Source: JBBDSJ01 sp040905025
Lineage (GTDB): Bacteria; Pseudomonadota; Gammaproteobacteria; Methylohalomonadales; Methylohalomonadaceae
Assembly (NCBI GenBank): GCA_040905025.1
Contig: JBBDSJ010000107.1
Coordinates: 1 to 22,379 of the forward strand
DNA: 22,379 nt
Direction of reading: 5' to 3'
Below the pieces are notes generated by a model, which saw only the letters and a list, made by a program, of their open reading frames with translations, was not told the origin of the DNA and ran no database searches. Below, piece by piece: positions 1 through 7,510 of the stretch (position 1 is its first letter; each line of letters starts with the position of its first letter). Position numbers and translations under genes: made by a program.

Positions 1-10
1 TTGAATATAA

Positions 11-131
11 ACCCCCATCCTGACCTTCCCCCTGGAAGGGGGAAGGAATAAAATTCGGTATCCTGAATGGCATAACACAGGCCACTTTTTTTATCCCCTC
101 CCCCTTCCAGGGGGAGGGTTAGGGTGGGGGT
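11..131. repeat. Inverted pair of GC-rich palindromic repeats (REP doublet-like)
   Basis: Two 36-bp copies of the same element lie in opposite orientation, at 11-46 and 96-131, separated by 49 bp. Each has a palindromic core (CCCCCTGGAAGGGGG or its complement CCCCCTTCCAGGGGG) and an asymmetric arm beginning ACCCCCAYCCT. The two copies match at 32 of 36 positions when one is reverse-complemented. A third copy lies at 1790-1825. This is the layout of a REP doublet (REPIN): short, non-coding, dispersed and intergenic. It lies just downstream of the EamA gene stop on the minus strand, so the stem could also help end that transcript. No transposase is present nearby. Confidence 0.8.
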
Positions 132-192
132 CTTTAAGACATGGAACACAAACTTGCAAGGATGCTGCGTGGAAATCCTACTGACGCTAATC

Positions 193-1068
193 TTAGCCCT
201 GATATATACAAAATACGCCGAGAATCATTACACTGCCGGCGAGTAGATGTTGTCCCAGTCGGCGCTCGCCAAATAGCCAGGCACCATAAATGAGCCCGAA
301 TAACAGGCTGGTGCGTTTTACCGTGATCATGTAAGCCGCTTCAACTTCAGCCAGTGCAAGAAAATGGCTGATGATCATGACGGCCATGAAGATAGCGACC
401 ATCACAGTAGCCACAGGTTTTCGCAGCAGCCGGCGGAGCTTGATTCTGGCCAGCAGGGGCACCAGCAACAAGGTCGCAAAGCCGACGATAACAAAATAAA
501 AAGTCGCAAAGAACAACGGGGGAACATCACTAATTACTGCCTTGCCGAGCGTTGCTGTGATGCTGTAAAGAAAAGCCACCAGCAGCATTAACTGCGCCCC
601 ACGTTGACTGAAGGCTGCATACAGAGGTTCCAGCCAGCGGTTTTTGCCAGCTTGTCCGGCAGTTTCAAAGTTCAATACATAACTGCCTGCCACGACCAGC
701 AGGATACCGGTGATACCGACAAGACTCAGCCGTTCGCCAAGCAGCAGAAACGCCATGACACTGATGATAACCGGGGTAAAGGCCAGATACGGCAATGTCA
801 GATAGAGTGGATAATCCCGGATCGCTTTCATGTACAGAAACATGCCGAGGATTTCGCAAGGCACCATGATCATGATTAGCAGCCAGAAATTCGGGGGCAG
901 TTCCGGGAACGGCAGGAAGGCCAGCACGGGTAGAAACAGCAGGCCGGTGAGACTGAAGCGTACCAGCACCAGTTCATAGGCCTGGTAGTCCTGCAGGTTA
1001 CGCTTGACGATCGTGTCAGCGGTGGCAATGGCAAATGCCGATAACAGCGCAAGCAGTAACCAGCTCAT
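193..1068 (-). CDS. DMT/EamA-family membrane transporter
   Basis: The 291-residue product is hydrophobic throughout and fits the drug/metabolite transporter layout of ten membrane segments in two EamA repeats. The first repeat starts at residue 1 (SWLLLALLSAFAIATADTIV) and includes the family-typical loop with YLTLPYLAFTPVIISVMAFL and LLGERLSLVGITGILLVVAG near residues 88-128. The second starts near residue 150 and ends with the equivalent LLFGLIYGAWLFGERRLGQ segment near 255. It should move a small metabolite or drug-like compound across the inner membrane; the substrate cannot be read from sequence. The ATG at 1068 gives a normal family length, but the ribosome site before it is weak. It is divergent from the DUF4124 gene. 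Family assignment is firm, substrate unknown. Confidence 0.85.
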   Translation of the reverse strand: MSWLLLALLSAFAIATADTIVKRNLQDYQAYELVLVRFSLTGLLFLPVLAFLPFPELPPNFWLLIMIMVPCEILGMFLYMKAIRDYPLYLTLPYLAFTPVIISVMAFLLLGERLSLVGITGILLVVAGSYVLNFETAGQAGKNRWLEPLYAAFSQRGAQLMLLVAFLYSITATLGKAVISDVPPLFFATFYFVIVGFATLLLVPLLARIKLRRLLRKPVATVMVAIFMAVMIISHFLALAEVEAAYMITVKRTSLLFGLIYGAWLFGERRLGQHLLAGSVMILGVFCIYQG

Positions 1069-1127
1069 CAGTTCAAGGTCGGGTTATATTTGTTAACTAA
1101 TGGAACCATCAGACTTCCGGCCTGAAA

Positions 1128-1136
1128 TGCTATAAT
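1128..1136 (+). promoter_or_regulatory. Extended -10 promoter for the DUF4124 gene
   Basis: The sequence TGCTATAAT matches the sigma-70 extended -10 consensus (TGn followed by TATAAT) exactly. No good -35 box lies 17 bp upstream, which is common for extended -10 promoters. Transcription would start near 1143, about 26 bases before the ATG at 1169. The call rests on consensus match alone. Confidence 0.6.
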
Positions 1137-1168
1137 AAAATCTGGAAATCCATGACGGGTTGTGTGAA

Positions 1169-1669
1169 ATGATCGTGCGAACTCTCTTTATCACCCTGTT
1201 GCTATTGTGCCAGATCGCACCGGTCGCTGCCGCGCGCATGTATCAATGGCAGGATCCGGATACCGGCACGACGCAGCTGTCTGGTACGCCACCAGCCTGG
1301 TACCGCAGCAATGCGGGCGGACCGCGCGTATTCGTTTTTGAAAAGGGCCAGCTTCTGGACGATACCGCGCGCAAGTTACCCGAAGATGAACGCAAGGCCC
1401 TGCGTCAGCAGGCCCTGATACAGGTTGAGGAGGATCTTGAAGCCGCCCGCACCAAGGCCGAGGAAGCCGAACGCTTGCGTTCGGAATTTACACCGCCGGT
1501 CGGGCGTGATGAGGCATTAAACGAAACTGAGCCTGAACCCGTTGCAGAGGCTCGTAGCGCTGCACCTGAAACTGCGGATGACAACGAATCAGAGGTTCAG
1601 GATGTTTCGGATGAACAAATTGAACAGATGCGTGAGTTGATTCGGCAATGGGAGGCATCCCAGCAATAG
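1169..1669 (+). CDS. Exported DUF4124-like protein
   Basis: The product has 166 residues from the ATG at 1169. A TTG nine bases upstream (1160) is in frame but would put Cys-Glu before the signal sequence, so I prefer the ATG. Residues 1-22 form a signal peptide: MIVR, a hydrophobic core, then a likely cleavage after VAAA. The next segment (RMYQWQDPDTGTTQLSGTPP) has the pattern of DUF4124 domains, which begin Y-x-W and continue through a G-T-x-x-x-S-x-T-P-P stretch. From about residue 75 the protein is rich in Glu, Ala, Arg and Lys and should form a helix or coiled coil, followed by an acidic low-complexity tail. It is probably periplasmic. DUF4124 proteins are common in Gammaproteobacteria and have no established role. 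Confidence 0.75.
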   Translation: MIVRTLFITLLLLCQIAPVAAARMYQWQDPDTGTTQLSGTPPAWYRSNAGGPRVFVFEKGQLLDDTARKLPEDERKALRQQALIQVEEDLEAARTKAEEAERLRSEFTPPVGRDEALNETEPEPVAEARSAAPETADDNESEVQDVSDEQIEQMRELIRQWEASQQ

Positions 1670-1764
1670 CTGCATATATGCCTGACTGGCATCAGCGAGA
1701 TAGTAGTTTGTGTGGGAGCGGAGTGAAAACTTTTAGAAATAATTTAAGGACGGTGTTTTACAGA

Positions 1765-1798
1765 AATTATTTACCCCCACCAATTATTTACCCCCACC
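1765..1798. repeat. 17-bp tandem duplication
   Basis: AATTATTTACCCCCACC occurs twice in immediate succession (1765-1781 and 1782-1798). The second copy runs into the palindromic repeat that starts at 1790, so the duplication copied the edge of that element together with AT-rich flank. Confidence 0.85.
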
Positions 1799-1825
1799 CT
1801 AGCCCTCCCCCTGGAAGGGGGAGGG
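1790..1825. repeat. Third copy of the GC-rich palindromic repeat
   Basis: This 36-bp segment has the ACCCCCACCCT arm and the CCCTCCCCCTGGAAGGGGGA core. It differs from the reverse complement of the copy at 96-131 at a single position. It lies between convergent genes, a usual place for REP-like elements, and could fold as a stem-loop that ends transcription from either side. Confidence 0.8.
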
Positions 1826-1838
1826 TCATTATTGTTAT

Positions 1839-1955
1839 GACCGCCCCCAGATTTTTTAGATCGATCCGTATTTTTGAGACCGCCCCCAGATTTTTTAGAT
1901 CGATCCGTATTTTTGAGACCGCCCCCAGATTTTTTAGATCGATCCGAATTTTGAA
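1839..1955. repeat. Three 39-bp tandem repeats with a decayed remnant
   Basis: Copies start at 1839, 1878 and 1917, each beginning GACCGCCCCCAGATTTTTTA and containing the palindrome GATCGATC. The first two are identical; the third differs only near its end (GAATTTTGAA instead of GTATTTTTGA). A degraded partial copy (GATTGCTCCGGATTTTGA) follows at 1956 and runs to the kinase stop codon at 1982-1984. The period is exactly 39 bp, with no unique spacers between copies. Confidence 0.9.
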
Positions 1956-1981
1956 GATTGCTCCGGATTTTGAGATCGCCT

Positions 1982-3260
1982 CTAGTTAATCAGGCTTCTG
2001 ATGCCATCGAGTAAACCGGGACTGGTATCTCCCGCCAGCAAATCCCTGATCTTCAAAAGCGTTGTATTGCCCGGGTCTACTTTTAGTCCTATGACGACAT
2101 AGGCCTCTGTCTTGACCCTGTCATTCTGCGCCAGTGCACGTTCCGCGAGTACAGCATAGCGTTCGGCAATATCGCGGATGCCTGATCTTGCCACCGTACT
2201 ATCGGGTTCCAGATCAGCNNNNNNNNNNNNNNNNNNNNNNNNNNNNNNNNNNNNNNNNNNNNNNNNNNNNNNNNNNNNNNNNNNNNNNNNNNNNNNNNNN
2301 NNNNNNNNNNNNNNNNNNTTGCAGGCGCGCATCGATATACAACACCGTGGCAAAGAAACCGGCTGACAAAATCAATACCGGAATCAAGATCAGCAACAGG
2401 ATCTTACGTTTCGGGCTTTTTTCCGGTGTGTAGGTTTTGGCCGTTGCCGGTTGGCGGCGTGATGCCCGTGTTTCCCGCAATTTCTCAATGGCTGTGAGCA
2501 ATGAGGCGGTATTTTCAAAACGATCATCTGGCCGCTTGGCCATCATGGTATTGAGTAATGGCTGAAACTCCTCGACTTCTTCCGGCAGATGCGGTATCGG
2601 TGCCTGCTTGTGCTGGATGACAACATCAATTACCGAGGTAAATTCAAACGGTTTATTGCCGGTCAGCGATTCATACAGGATACAACCGAGACTGTAGATA
2701 TCCGCACGGCCATCGACATGATGACCATCGGCTTGTTCCGGGCTGACATAATTCGGACTGCCGAGGAATATACCGGTAGAGGTGAGATCACGATCCAGAT
2801 CAATTTGTTTGGCAATGCCAAAGTCGGTGATTAATGGTGTTTCATCGTTGCGAAACAGAATGTTGGCCGGTTTGATGTCACGATGAACAACGCCATGCTG
2901 GTGTGCAACCCCCAGCCCGCGGGAGATTTGCGCCAGATAATCCAGAGCTTTATCCGGGTCAACGCCGGCCTTGATGCGTTGCTTCAGGTCGCCGCCCTTG
3001 ACGTATTCCATGGAAATATAGAATTCGTCTTCGGCAATACCGATATCGAAAATCGTAATAATGTTGGGGTGATTCAGTGATGCGACTATCCGGCCTTCGG
3101 CCAGAAACCGCTCAACCATGTCTTCCTGATTGGCGAGCTGGCTGGTATCCAGCACTTTCAGCACTACTTCGCGACCCAGTGATTCCTGTACGGCGAGATA
3201 GGCGGTTGCCATGCCGCCTTTGCCAATGATTTGCTTTATGGAATATCCGGGGATGATCAT
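1982..3260 (-). CDS. Membrane-anchored Ser/Thr protein kinase (split by an assembly gap)
   Basis: The first 314 residues (3260 down to 2319) hold a complete Hanks-type kinase domain: glycine-rich loop GKGGMATAY at 13-21, ATP-binding Lys35, helix-C Glu55, catalytic HRDIKPAN at 126-133, DFG at 146-148 and SPE at 173-175. A basic linker leads to one membrane helix near residues 286-310. The 100-N gap at 2219-2318 follows. Beyond it, 78 residues in a compatible frame (ADLEPDSTVARSGI onward) end the gene at the TAG at 1982-1984; they look like a helical repeat region, with GLKVDPGNTTLLKIRDLL typical of kinases with TPR-like C-termini. It probably phosphorylates proteins in the cytoplasm in response to an outside or membrane signal. 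True length is unknown because the gap size is arbitrary. The TerB-like gene lies upstream on the same strand. Confidence 0.88.
2219..2318. other. Assembly gap (100 N) inside the kinase gene
   Basis: Exactly 100 N, the usual placeholder for a scaffold join of unknown size. Codon boundaries fall cleanly on both sides, so the flanks can belong to one gene, but 100 is not a multiple of three and the real missing length must differ if the gene is intact. Confidence 0.95.
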
Positions 3261-3461
3261 TTGCTATGTTTCAAATAGCTCTGCTGTCAGGAAAGTGACT
3301 GTAATAACGTAACGGGACGACCGATCCCGGTTACCGCTGCGGTACGAAGCGAGTCCGGGGTTGCTTTTTTGTCAATCATACACGAACTGGACGGCCTGTC
3401 ATGCTCCCGGTGTGGCCGTCAATAGCCCGGGTCGGGTTATCCCGGCTTATCCTTGTCCGAT

Positions 3462-3935
3462 TCAGCTTTGTGACTGTTTCGCATCCGCCTCGGCGTCAAG
3501 TTTGACGCGGATATAGTCGCTGTGTGAGACGTAAAGCAAATCGGCAATCTTGCGGATGTAATGTTCTTCATACTTGTCCAGATGTCGGTCGGCCCAGGCG
3601 ACCTGCCAGAGCAGGCTGATAATGGCGATGCGTTCTTCCCGATCCAGCCCGTTATTCAATTCCCGGGTAAATTCATGTAATGAGACGGACTCATCAAGCT
3701 GGTTACCGGCCAGCGCCATCAGTTTTTCAACTTCGGCAGCCGTAAGGTCATAATGCCCGGTCAGCAGTGTTGCCATGTTACTGCGTTCTTCATCACTGAC
3801 GTCGTTATCGGCACGGGCGATATCGATGGCCAGTGCCGCAGTTGCCAGCTGCAGGGCATGATCGGGGTTTGCTGCAGTGTCACTCTCGGCGAGAGAGAAT
3901 TGTTGTTGCAGGAAATCTTTCAGTTTTGCGAGCAT
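3462..3935 (-). CDS. TerB-like (tellurite resistance B family) protein
   Basis: The product is a 157-residue, mostly helical soluble protein. It shows the two-part TerB pattern: an acidic motif in the first half (IDIARADNDVSDEERSNM, about residues 37-54) and a second one in the last third (WQVAWADRHLDKYEEHYIRK, about 109-128). In TerB-fold proteins such Asp/Glu motifs bind metal. The ATG at 3935 has an AAGG about six bases upstream, supporting the start. It is on the same strand as the kinase, 201 bp upstream of it; that spacer contains TTGACA on the minus strand (3370-3375) but no good -10 at the right distance. Stand-alone TerB proteins of this size are widespread and have no settled role; tellurite resistance should not be assumed. 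Confidence 0.8.
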   Translation of the reverse strand: MLAKLKDFLQQQFSLAESDTAANPDHALQLATAALAIDIARADNDVSDEERSNMATLLTGHYDLTAAEVEKLMALAGNQLDESVSLHEFTRELNNGLDREERIAIISLLWQVAWADRHLDKYEEHYIRKIADLLYVSHSDYIRVKLDAEADAKQSQS

Positions 3936-4012
3936 GATAGACCTTGGGGTTCTGATAAAATCAAATGCATCATGATAAACACTATGCTAATTCACTGCAT
4001 CAGCACAGCATC

Positions 4013-5356
4013 ATGAACGATCTGGTAGCACGCGATCTGGCCTGTGTCTGGCATCCCTGTACACAGATGAAAGATCTGGAACAGTGGCCGCCGGTCGCCA
4101 TCCAACGCGGCGAGGGCGTGTGGCTGGAAGACATTCACGGCAAACGTTACCTGGATGCTGTCAGTTCCTGGTGGGTAAATCTGTTTGGCCATGCCAATCC
4201 ACATATCAATGCCCGGGTCGCAGCGCAACTTGAAACATTGGAGCATGTCATGCTTGCCGGGTTCACTCATCCGTCGGTGGTTGAGTTGTCCGAGCAGCTG
4301 GTCGCGCTGACGCCTGCCGGTCTGACACGCTGCTTTTATGCTGATAACGGCTCCAGTGCGGTCGAAGTGGCGCTGAAAATGAGCTTTCATTACTGGCAAA
4401 ATCGTGGCAACAAAAAGAAATGCCGGTTTGCGATCCTCGGCAACAGTTATCATGGTGAAACGCTGGGAGCGTTGGCCGTCAGTGATGTCCCGCTGTACCG
4501 TGATACTTATGGCCCATTGTTGATGCCGACACTGCAGGCACAATCCCCCGACTGTTTTGATCGTGAACCCGGCGAATCATGGGAAGACTGCTCGCGACGG
4601 AAATTTGCCTCCATGCGTGCCCTGCTGGAGCAGCATGCCGATGAACTCTGCGCCGTTATCGTCGAGCCATTGGTGCAGTGTGCCGGACACATGCGCATGT
4701 ATCATCCGGTCTATCTGGAACTGCTGCGCAAAGCCTGCGATGAATTTGGTGTGCACCTGATCGCTGACGAGATTGCGGTGGGGTTTGGCCGCACCGGGAC
4801 GTTGTTTGCCTGCGAGCAGGCCGGTATTACGCCTGATTTCATGTGTTTGTCGAAAGGTTTGACCGGCGGCTATCTGCCATTGTCGGTGACGCTAACCACA
4901 GATGAAATCTATGCCGCATTCTATGATGACTATGAAAACCTGACGGCGTTTTTGCATTCGCACAGCTATTGCGGCAATCCGCTTGCATGCAGTGCCGCGC
5001 TCGCCACGCTGGAGTTGTTTGCGACGCAGCCGGTGCTGGAAAACAATCGCGAACTCGCAGGCGTTATGACGGAGCATGCGGCAGCATTTGCCGATCATCC
5101 GCATGTCGCCGACGTCCGCCAGCATGGCATGATCCTCGCGATAGAAATGATCCGGGACAAGGCCAAACGTGAACCGTATCCATGGCAGCAACGCCGGGGC
5201 CTCAGTGTTTACCGGCATGCCATGCAGCAGGGCATTGTGCTACGGCCACTGGGCAACGTGATTTACCTGATGCCACCGTATGTCATTACTCCGGAACAAA
5301 TCGCCTGGGTGTTGCAGGTTGCACGTGAAGGTATTGATCTGGCGACGCGGGACTAG
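4013..5356 (+). CDS. bioA: Adenosylmethionine-8-amino-7-oxononanoate aminotransferase
   Basis: BioA transfers an amino group from S-adenosylmethionine to KAPA to give DAPA, the antepenultimate step of biotin synthesis, using PLP in the cytoplasm. The 447-residue product aligns well with E. coli BioA: WHPCTQMK at 13-20, SSWWVNLFGH at 51-60, the PLP-phosphate region DNGSSAVEVALKM at 111-123, YHGET at 146-150, the PLP-binding Asp252 in LIADEIAVGFGRTG, and the Schiff-base Lys281 in LSKGLTGG. An in-frame ATG at 3965 would add 16 residues (MHHDKHYANS...) not seen in the family, so I use 4013; neither start has a clear ribosome site. rsmE follows after 3 bp. No other biotin gene is in the window. 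It is divergent from the TerB gene. Confidence 0.95.
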   Translation: MNDLVARDLACVWHPCTQMKDLEQWPPVAIQRGEGVWLEDIHGKRYLDAVSSWWVNLFGHANPHINARVAAQLETLEHVMLAGFTHPSVVELSEQLVALTPAGLTRCFYADNGSSAVEVALKMSFHYWQNRGNKKKCRFAILGNSYHGETLGALAVSDVPLYRDTYGPLLMPTLQAQSPDCFDREPGESWEDCSRRKFASMRALLEQHADELCAVIVEPLVQCAGHMRMYHPVYLELLRKACDEFGVHLIADEIAVGFGRTGTLFACEQAGITPDFMCLSKGLTGGYLPLSVTLTTDEIYAAFYDDYENLTAFLHSHSYCGNPLACSAALATLELFATQPVLENNRELAGVMTEHAAAFADHPHVADVRQHGMILAIEMIRDKAKREPYPWQQRRGLSVYRHAMQQGIVLRPLGNVIYLMPPYVITPEQIAWVLQVAREGIDLATRD

Positions 5357-5359
5357 CCT

Positions 5360-6091
5360 GTGCGTGAAATCCACATTTATGTTGATCAACCACTGACGGC
5401 CAACAGCAGGTTTATGCTGCCACCGGCGGCGGCACATCACGTTGCGAAAGTCCTGCGTCTGAAACCCGGTCAGCCGTTGTTGCTGTTTAATGGTGAGGGT
5501 GGATTTTACATGGCGACGATTGACGTGATCGCCGGCAAACAGGTGCAGGTACAAACCGAAAAACAGTTGCAGCGCCAGACCGAGAGCCCGTTGCATATCA
5601 CGCTGGTACAGGCGATTTCGCGTGGCAAGCATATGGACTATACGTTGCAGAAAGCGGTGGAACTGGGTGTACAGCAAATTGTGCCGGTCATTTCCGCACG
5701 CAGTCAGGTGCGCCTGAACGAGGAACGTGTCGCCGCCAAACTGGAACACTGGCGCGGGGTATTGATCGCTGCCTGTGAGCAAAGTGGCCGCGATCGCTTA
5801 CCGCGATTGCTGCCGCCGCAGTTGCTGCATGACTGGCTGCAGCTGCCTGCCAGCGGCTTGCGGCTGCTACTGGATCCCCTCGCCGAGCGGGGTTTGCGCG
5901 CCTTGCCTGCGCCAGCATCGGCGCTGATACTGGTGTCCGGCCCCGAAGGCGGTTTCAGTGCGGATGAGTGTCACGCCGCCGCTGCGGCCGGTTGCACCCC
6001 GGTGCACCTCGGTCCGCGCATATTGCGCACCGAAACGGCGGCACCGGCGGCGATTACCGCGTGTCAGGCGTTGTGGGGTGACTTGTCCTGA
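5360..6091 (+). CDS. rsmE: 16S rRNA (uracil1498-N3)-methyltransferase
   Basis: RsmE methylates N3 of U1498 in helix 44 of 16S rRNA, using S-adenosylmethionine, and acts on the assembled small subunit. The 243-residue length matches the family. Residues 1-70 form the PUA-like domain (MREIHIYV, then AHHVAKVLRLKPGQPLLLFN). The rest is a SPOUT methyltransferase with KAVELGVQQIVPVISARSQV near 96-115 and the knotted cofactor site VSGPEGGFSADE and LGPRILRTETA at about 194-227. The start is a GTG at 5360, three bases after the bioA stop, which suggests translational coupling. A bioA-rsmE neighbour pair is also known from Pseudomonas. Confidence 0.95.
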   Translation: MREIHIYVDQPLTANSRFMLPPAAAHHVAKVLRLKPGQPLLLFNGEGGFYMATIDVIAGKQVQVQTEKQLQRQTESPLHITLVQAISRGKHMDYTLQKAVELGVQQIVPVISARSQVRLNEERVAAKLEHWRGVLIAACEQSGRDRLPRLLPPQLLHDWLQLPASGLRLLLDPLAERGLRALPAPASALILVSGPEGGFSADECHAAAAAGCTPVHLGPRILRTETAAPAAITACQALWGDLS

Positions 6092-6198
6092 ATATCCGGC
6101 CCAGTCTCGCGGCACCTGATTTTCTGAACCAATCCAAACTAACTCCGCGCTACCCTATCCAACTGCTAAACTAGCGCCAGGCAAAACGAGTAATCACT

Positions 6199-7506
6199 AT
6201 GGCAACTGTACCCACCCTTCCTGTCCCGCATCTGACCACTGCGCTGTCCGGCCCGTTGTTGAAAATAGAAAGCACGTTTCTGGAGCGACAGGCTGATATT
6301 GAATCGTGGTTTCGCAAACACTGGTTAAAGCTGCATGCGCCGTTCTACACCTCGGTGGATTTGCGCAATGCCGGCTACAAGCTCGCGCCGGTAGATACCA
6401 ACCTTTTCCCGGCCGGGTTCAATAATCTGAATGCCGCGTTTGAACCACTTTGCATACAAGCTGTGCAGGCCGCGATTGAACATTATCGTGAACCGATTGA
6501 TCGGGTCGTGATCGTCCCCGAAAACCATACCCGCAATCTGTTTTATCTCGAACATCTGGCCGTGCTGCAGGGTATTTTGCACAAGGCCGGTTTTGAAGTC
6601 CGGATTGGCTCGTTGTTGCCGGATTTGAAAGAACCGCAAACCATAGACCTGGATTCCGGCCGCAGTATTACTCTGGAACCGTTACAGCGCAGTGATGATC
6701 GGGTACATCTGGACGGTTTTGATCCGGAACTGGTGCTGGTGAACAACGATCTTTCCGGTGGCCGTCCGGCGATCCTTGAAAATCTGGCCCAGCATGTGAC
6801 GCCGCCACTGGCGCTAGGCTGGAGCTGTCGTTCCAAGTCCGGACATTTCGGCCACTATCAGCGTGTGGTCAAAGAGTTTGCCGAACACATTGACCTGGAT
6901 CCGTGGTTGATTGAGCCGATGTTTCGCAATTGTGGTGAAATCGACTTCATGAAACGCGAAGGTGAAACCTGTCTCGAAAAGAATGTCGGTGCACTGCTTG
7001 AAGCGATCCAGACCAAGTATGATGAATACGGTGTAACCAATCCGCCGTTTGTGATGGTCAAGGCGGATGCCGGTACGTACGGCATGGGCGTGATGACAGT
7101 GACCAGTGTTGAAGAAGTCAGCGAACTTAACCGGAAACAGCGCGCCCGCATGTCAACGACCAAGGAAGGCAGGAAAGTCAGTAAAGTGATCATCCAGGAA
7201 GGTGTTTACACGCATGAAACCTGGGGTGACGCTCAGACCATGGCCGAACCGGTGGTGTACATGATCGACCATCATGTCGTTGGCGGTTTTTATCGCGTTC
7301 ACAACGCCCGGGCCAGTAATGAAAGTCTCAATTCTCCCGGCATGCGGTTTGAACCGCTGGCGTTTGAGGATTGCTGTATTTCACCGGATTTGGCGCAATC
7401 GCCGGATGCCTGCCCCAATCGTTTCTACGCCTACGGTGTGATCGCCCGTCTGGCCCTGCTTGCCGCCGCCCGCGAAATTCGCGATGCCCGGCCGGCATTG
7501 CGTTAG
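6199..7506 (+). CDS. gshA: Glutamate-cysteine ligase, ferrooxidans-type
   Basis: The 435-residue product matches the small proteobacterial family of glutamate-cysteine ligases first described in Acidithiobacillus ferrooxidans, rather than the E. coli GshA family. It should join glutamate and cysteine with ATP in the first step of glutathione synthesis. Recognisable stretches are FYTSVDLRNAGYKLAPVDTN at about 49-68, FPAGFNNL, the basic region around SCRSKSGHFGHYQRVVKEF, the glycine-rich nucleotide-site candidate VKADAGTYGMGVMTV near 288-302, and VYMIDHHVVGGFYRVHNARA. The ATG at 6199 follows a 107-bp gap after rsmE with no clear terminator, so it may have its own promoter. The gene converges on the algR-like gene with only 4 bp between stops. 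gshB is not in the window. Confidence 0.88.
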   Translation: MATVPTLPVPHLTTALSGPLLKIESTFLERQADIESWFRKHWLKLHAPFYTSVDLRNAGYKLAPVDTNLFPAGFNNLNAAFEPLCIQAVQAAIEHYREPIDRVVIVPENHTRNLFYLEHLAVLQGILHKAGFEVRIGSLLPDLKEPQTIDLDSGRSITLEPLQRSDDRVHLDGFDPELVLVNNDLSGGRPAILENLAQHVTPPLALGWSCRSKSGHFGHYQRVVKEFAEHIDLDPWLIEPMFRNCGEIDFMKREGETCLEKNVGALLEAIQTKYDEYGVTNPPFVMVKADAGTYGMGVMTVTSVEEVSELNRKQRARMSTTKEGRKVSKVIIQEGVYTHETWGDAQTMAEPVVYMIDHHVVGGFYRVHNARASNESLNSPGMRFEPLAFEDCCISPDLAQSPDACPNRFYAYGVIARLALLAAAREIRDARPALR

Positions 7507-7510
7507 CCAA

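Larger units (their letters stand above)
1670..1981. other. Repeat-rich spacer without a convincing gene
   Basis: This 312-bp stretch lies between two convergent genes, the DUF4124 protein and the kinase. It holds a 17-bp tandem duplication, one copy of the GC-rich palindrome also found near the left end, and three 39-bp tandem repeats, each listed separately. A reading frame crosses it on the plus strand (1648-1989) but consists mainly of repeat translation, starts inside the previous gene and lacks a ribosome site. Confidence 0.7.

Noticed and set aside
364..879. Plus-strand reading frames opposite the EamA gene
   Set aside because: They are frame shadows: His/Gln/Asp-rich, with no domain, and lie wholly within a well-supported membrane protein gene on the other strand.
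1648..1989. Plus-strand reading frame with a repeated TAPRFFRSIRIFE peptide
   Set aside because: It starts inside the DUF4124 gene without a ribosome site and consists mainly of palindromic and 39-bp repeat DNA; the peptide repeat only reflects the 39-bp period.
3261..3461. Promoter with TTGACA between the TerB and kinase genes
   Set aside because: TTGACA is exact at 3370-3375 on the minus strand, but the hexamer 17 bp downstream (TCGCTT) is not a -10, so no promoter call is made.
3965..4012. Upstream bioA start (16 extra residues)
   Set aside because: The extra residues have no match in the family, and the ATG at 4013 gives the normal BioA N-terminus.
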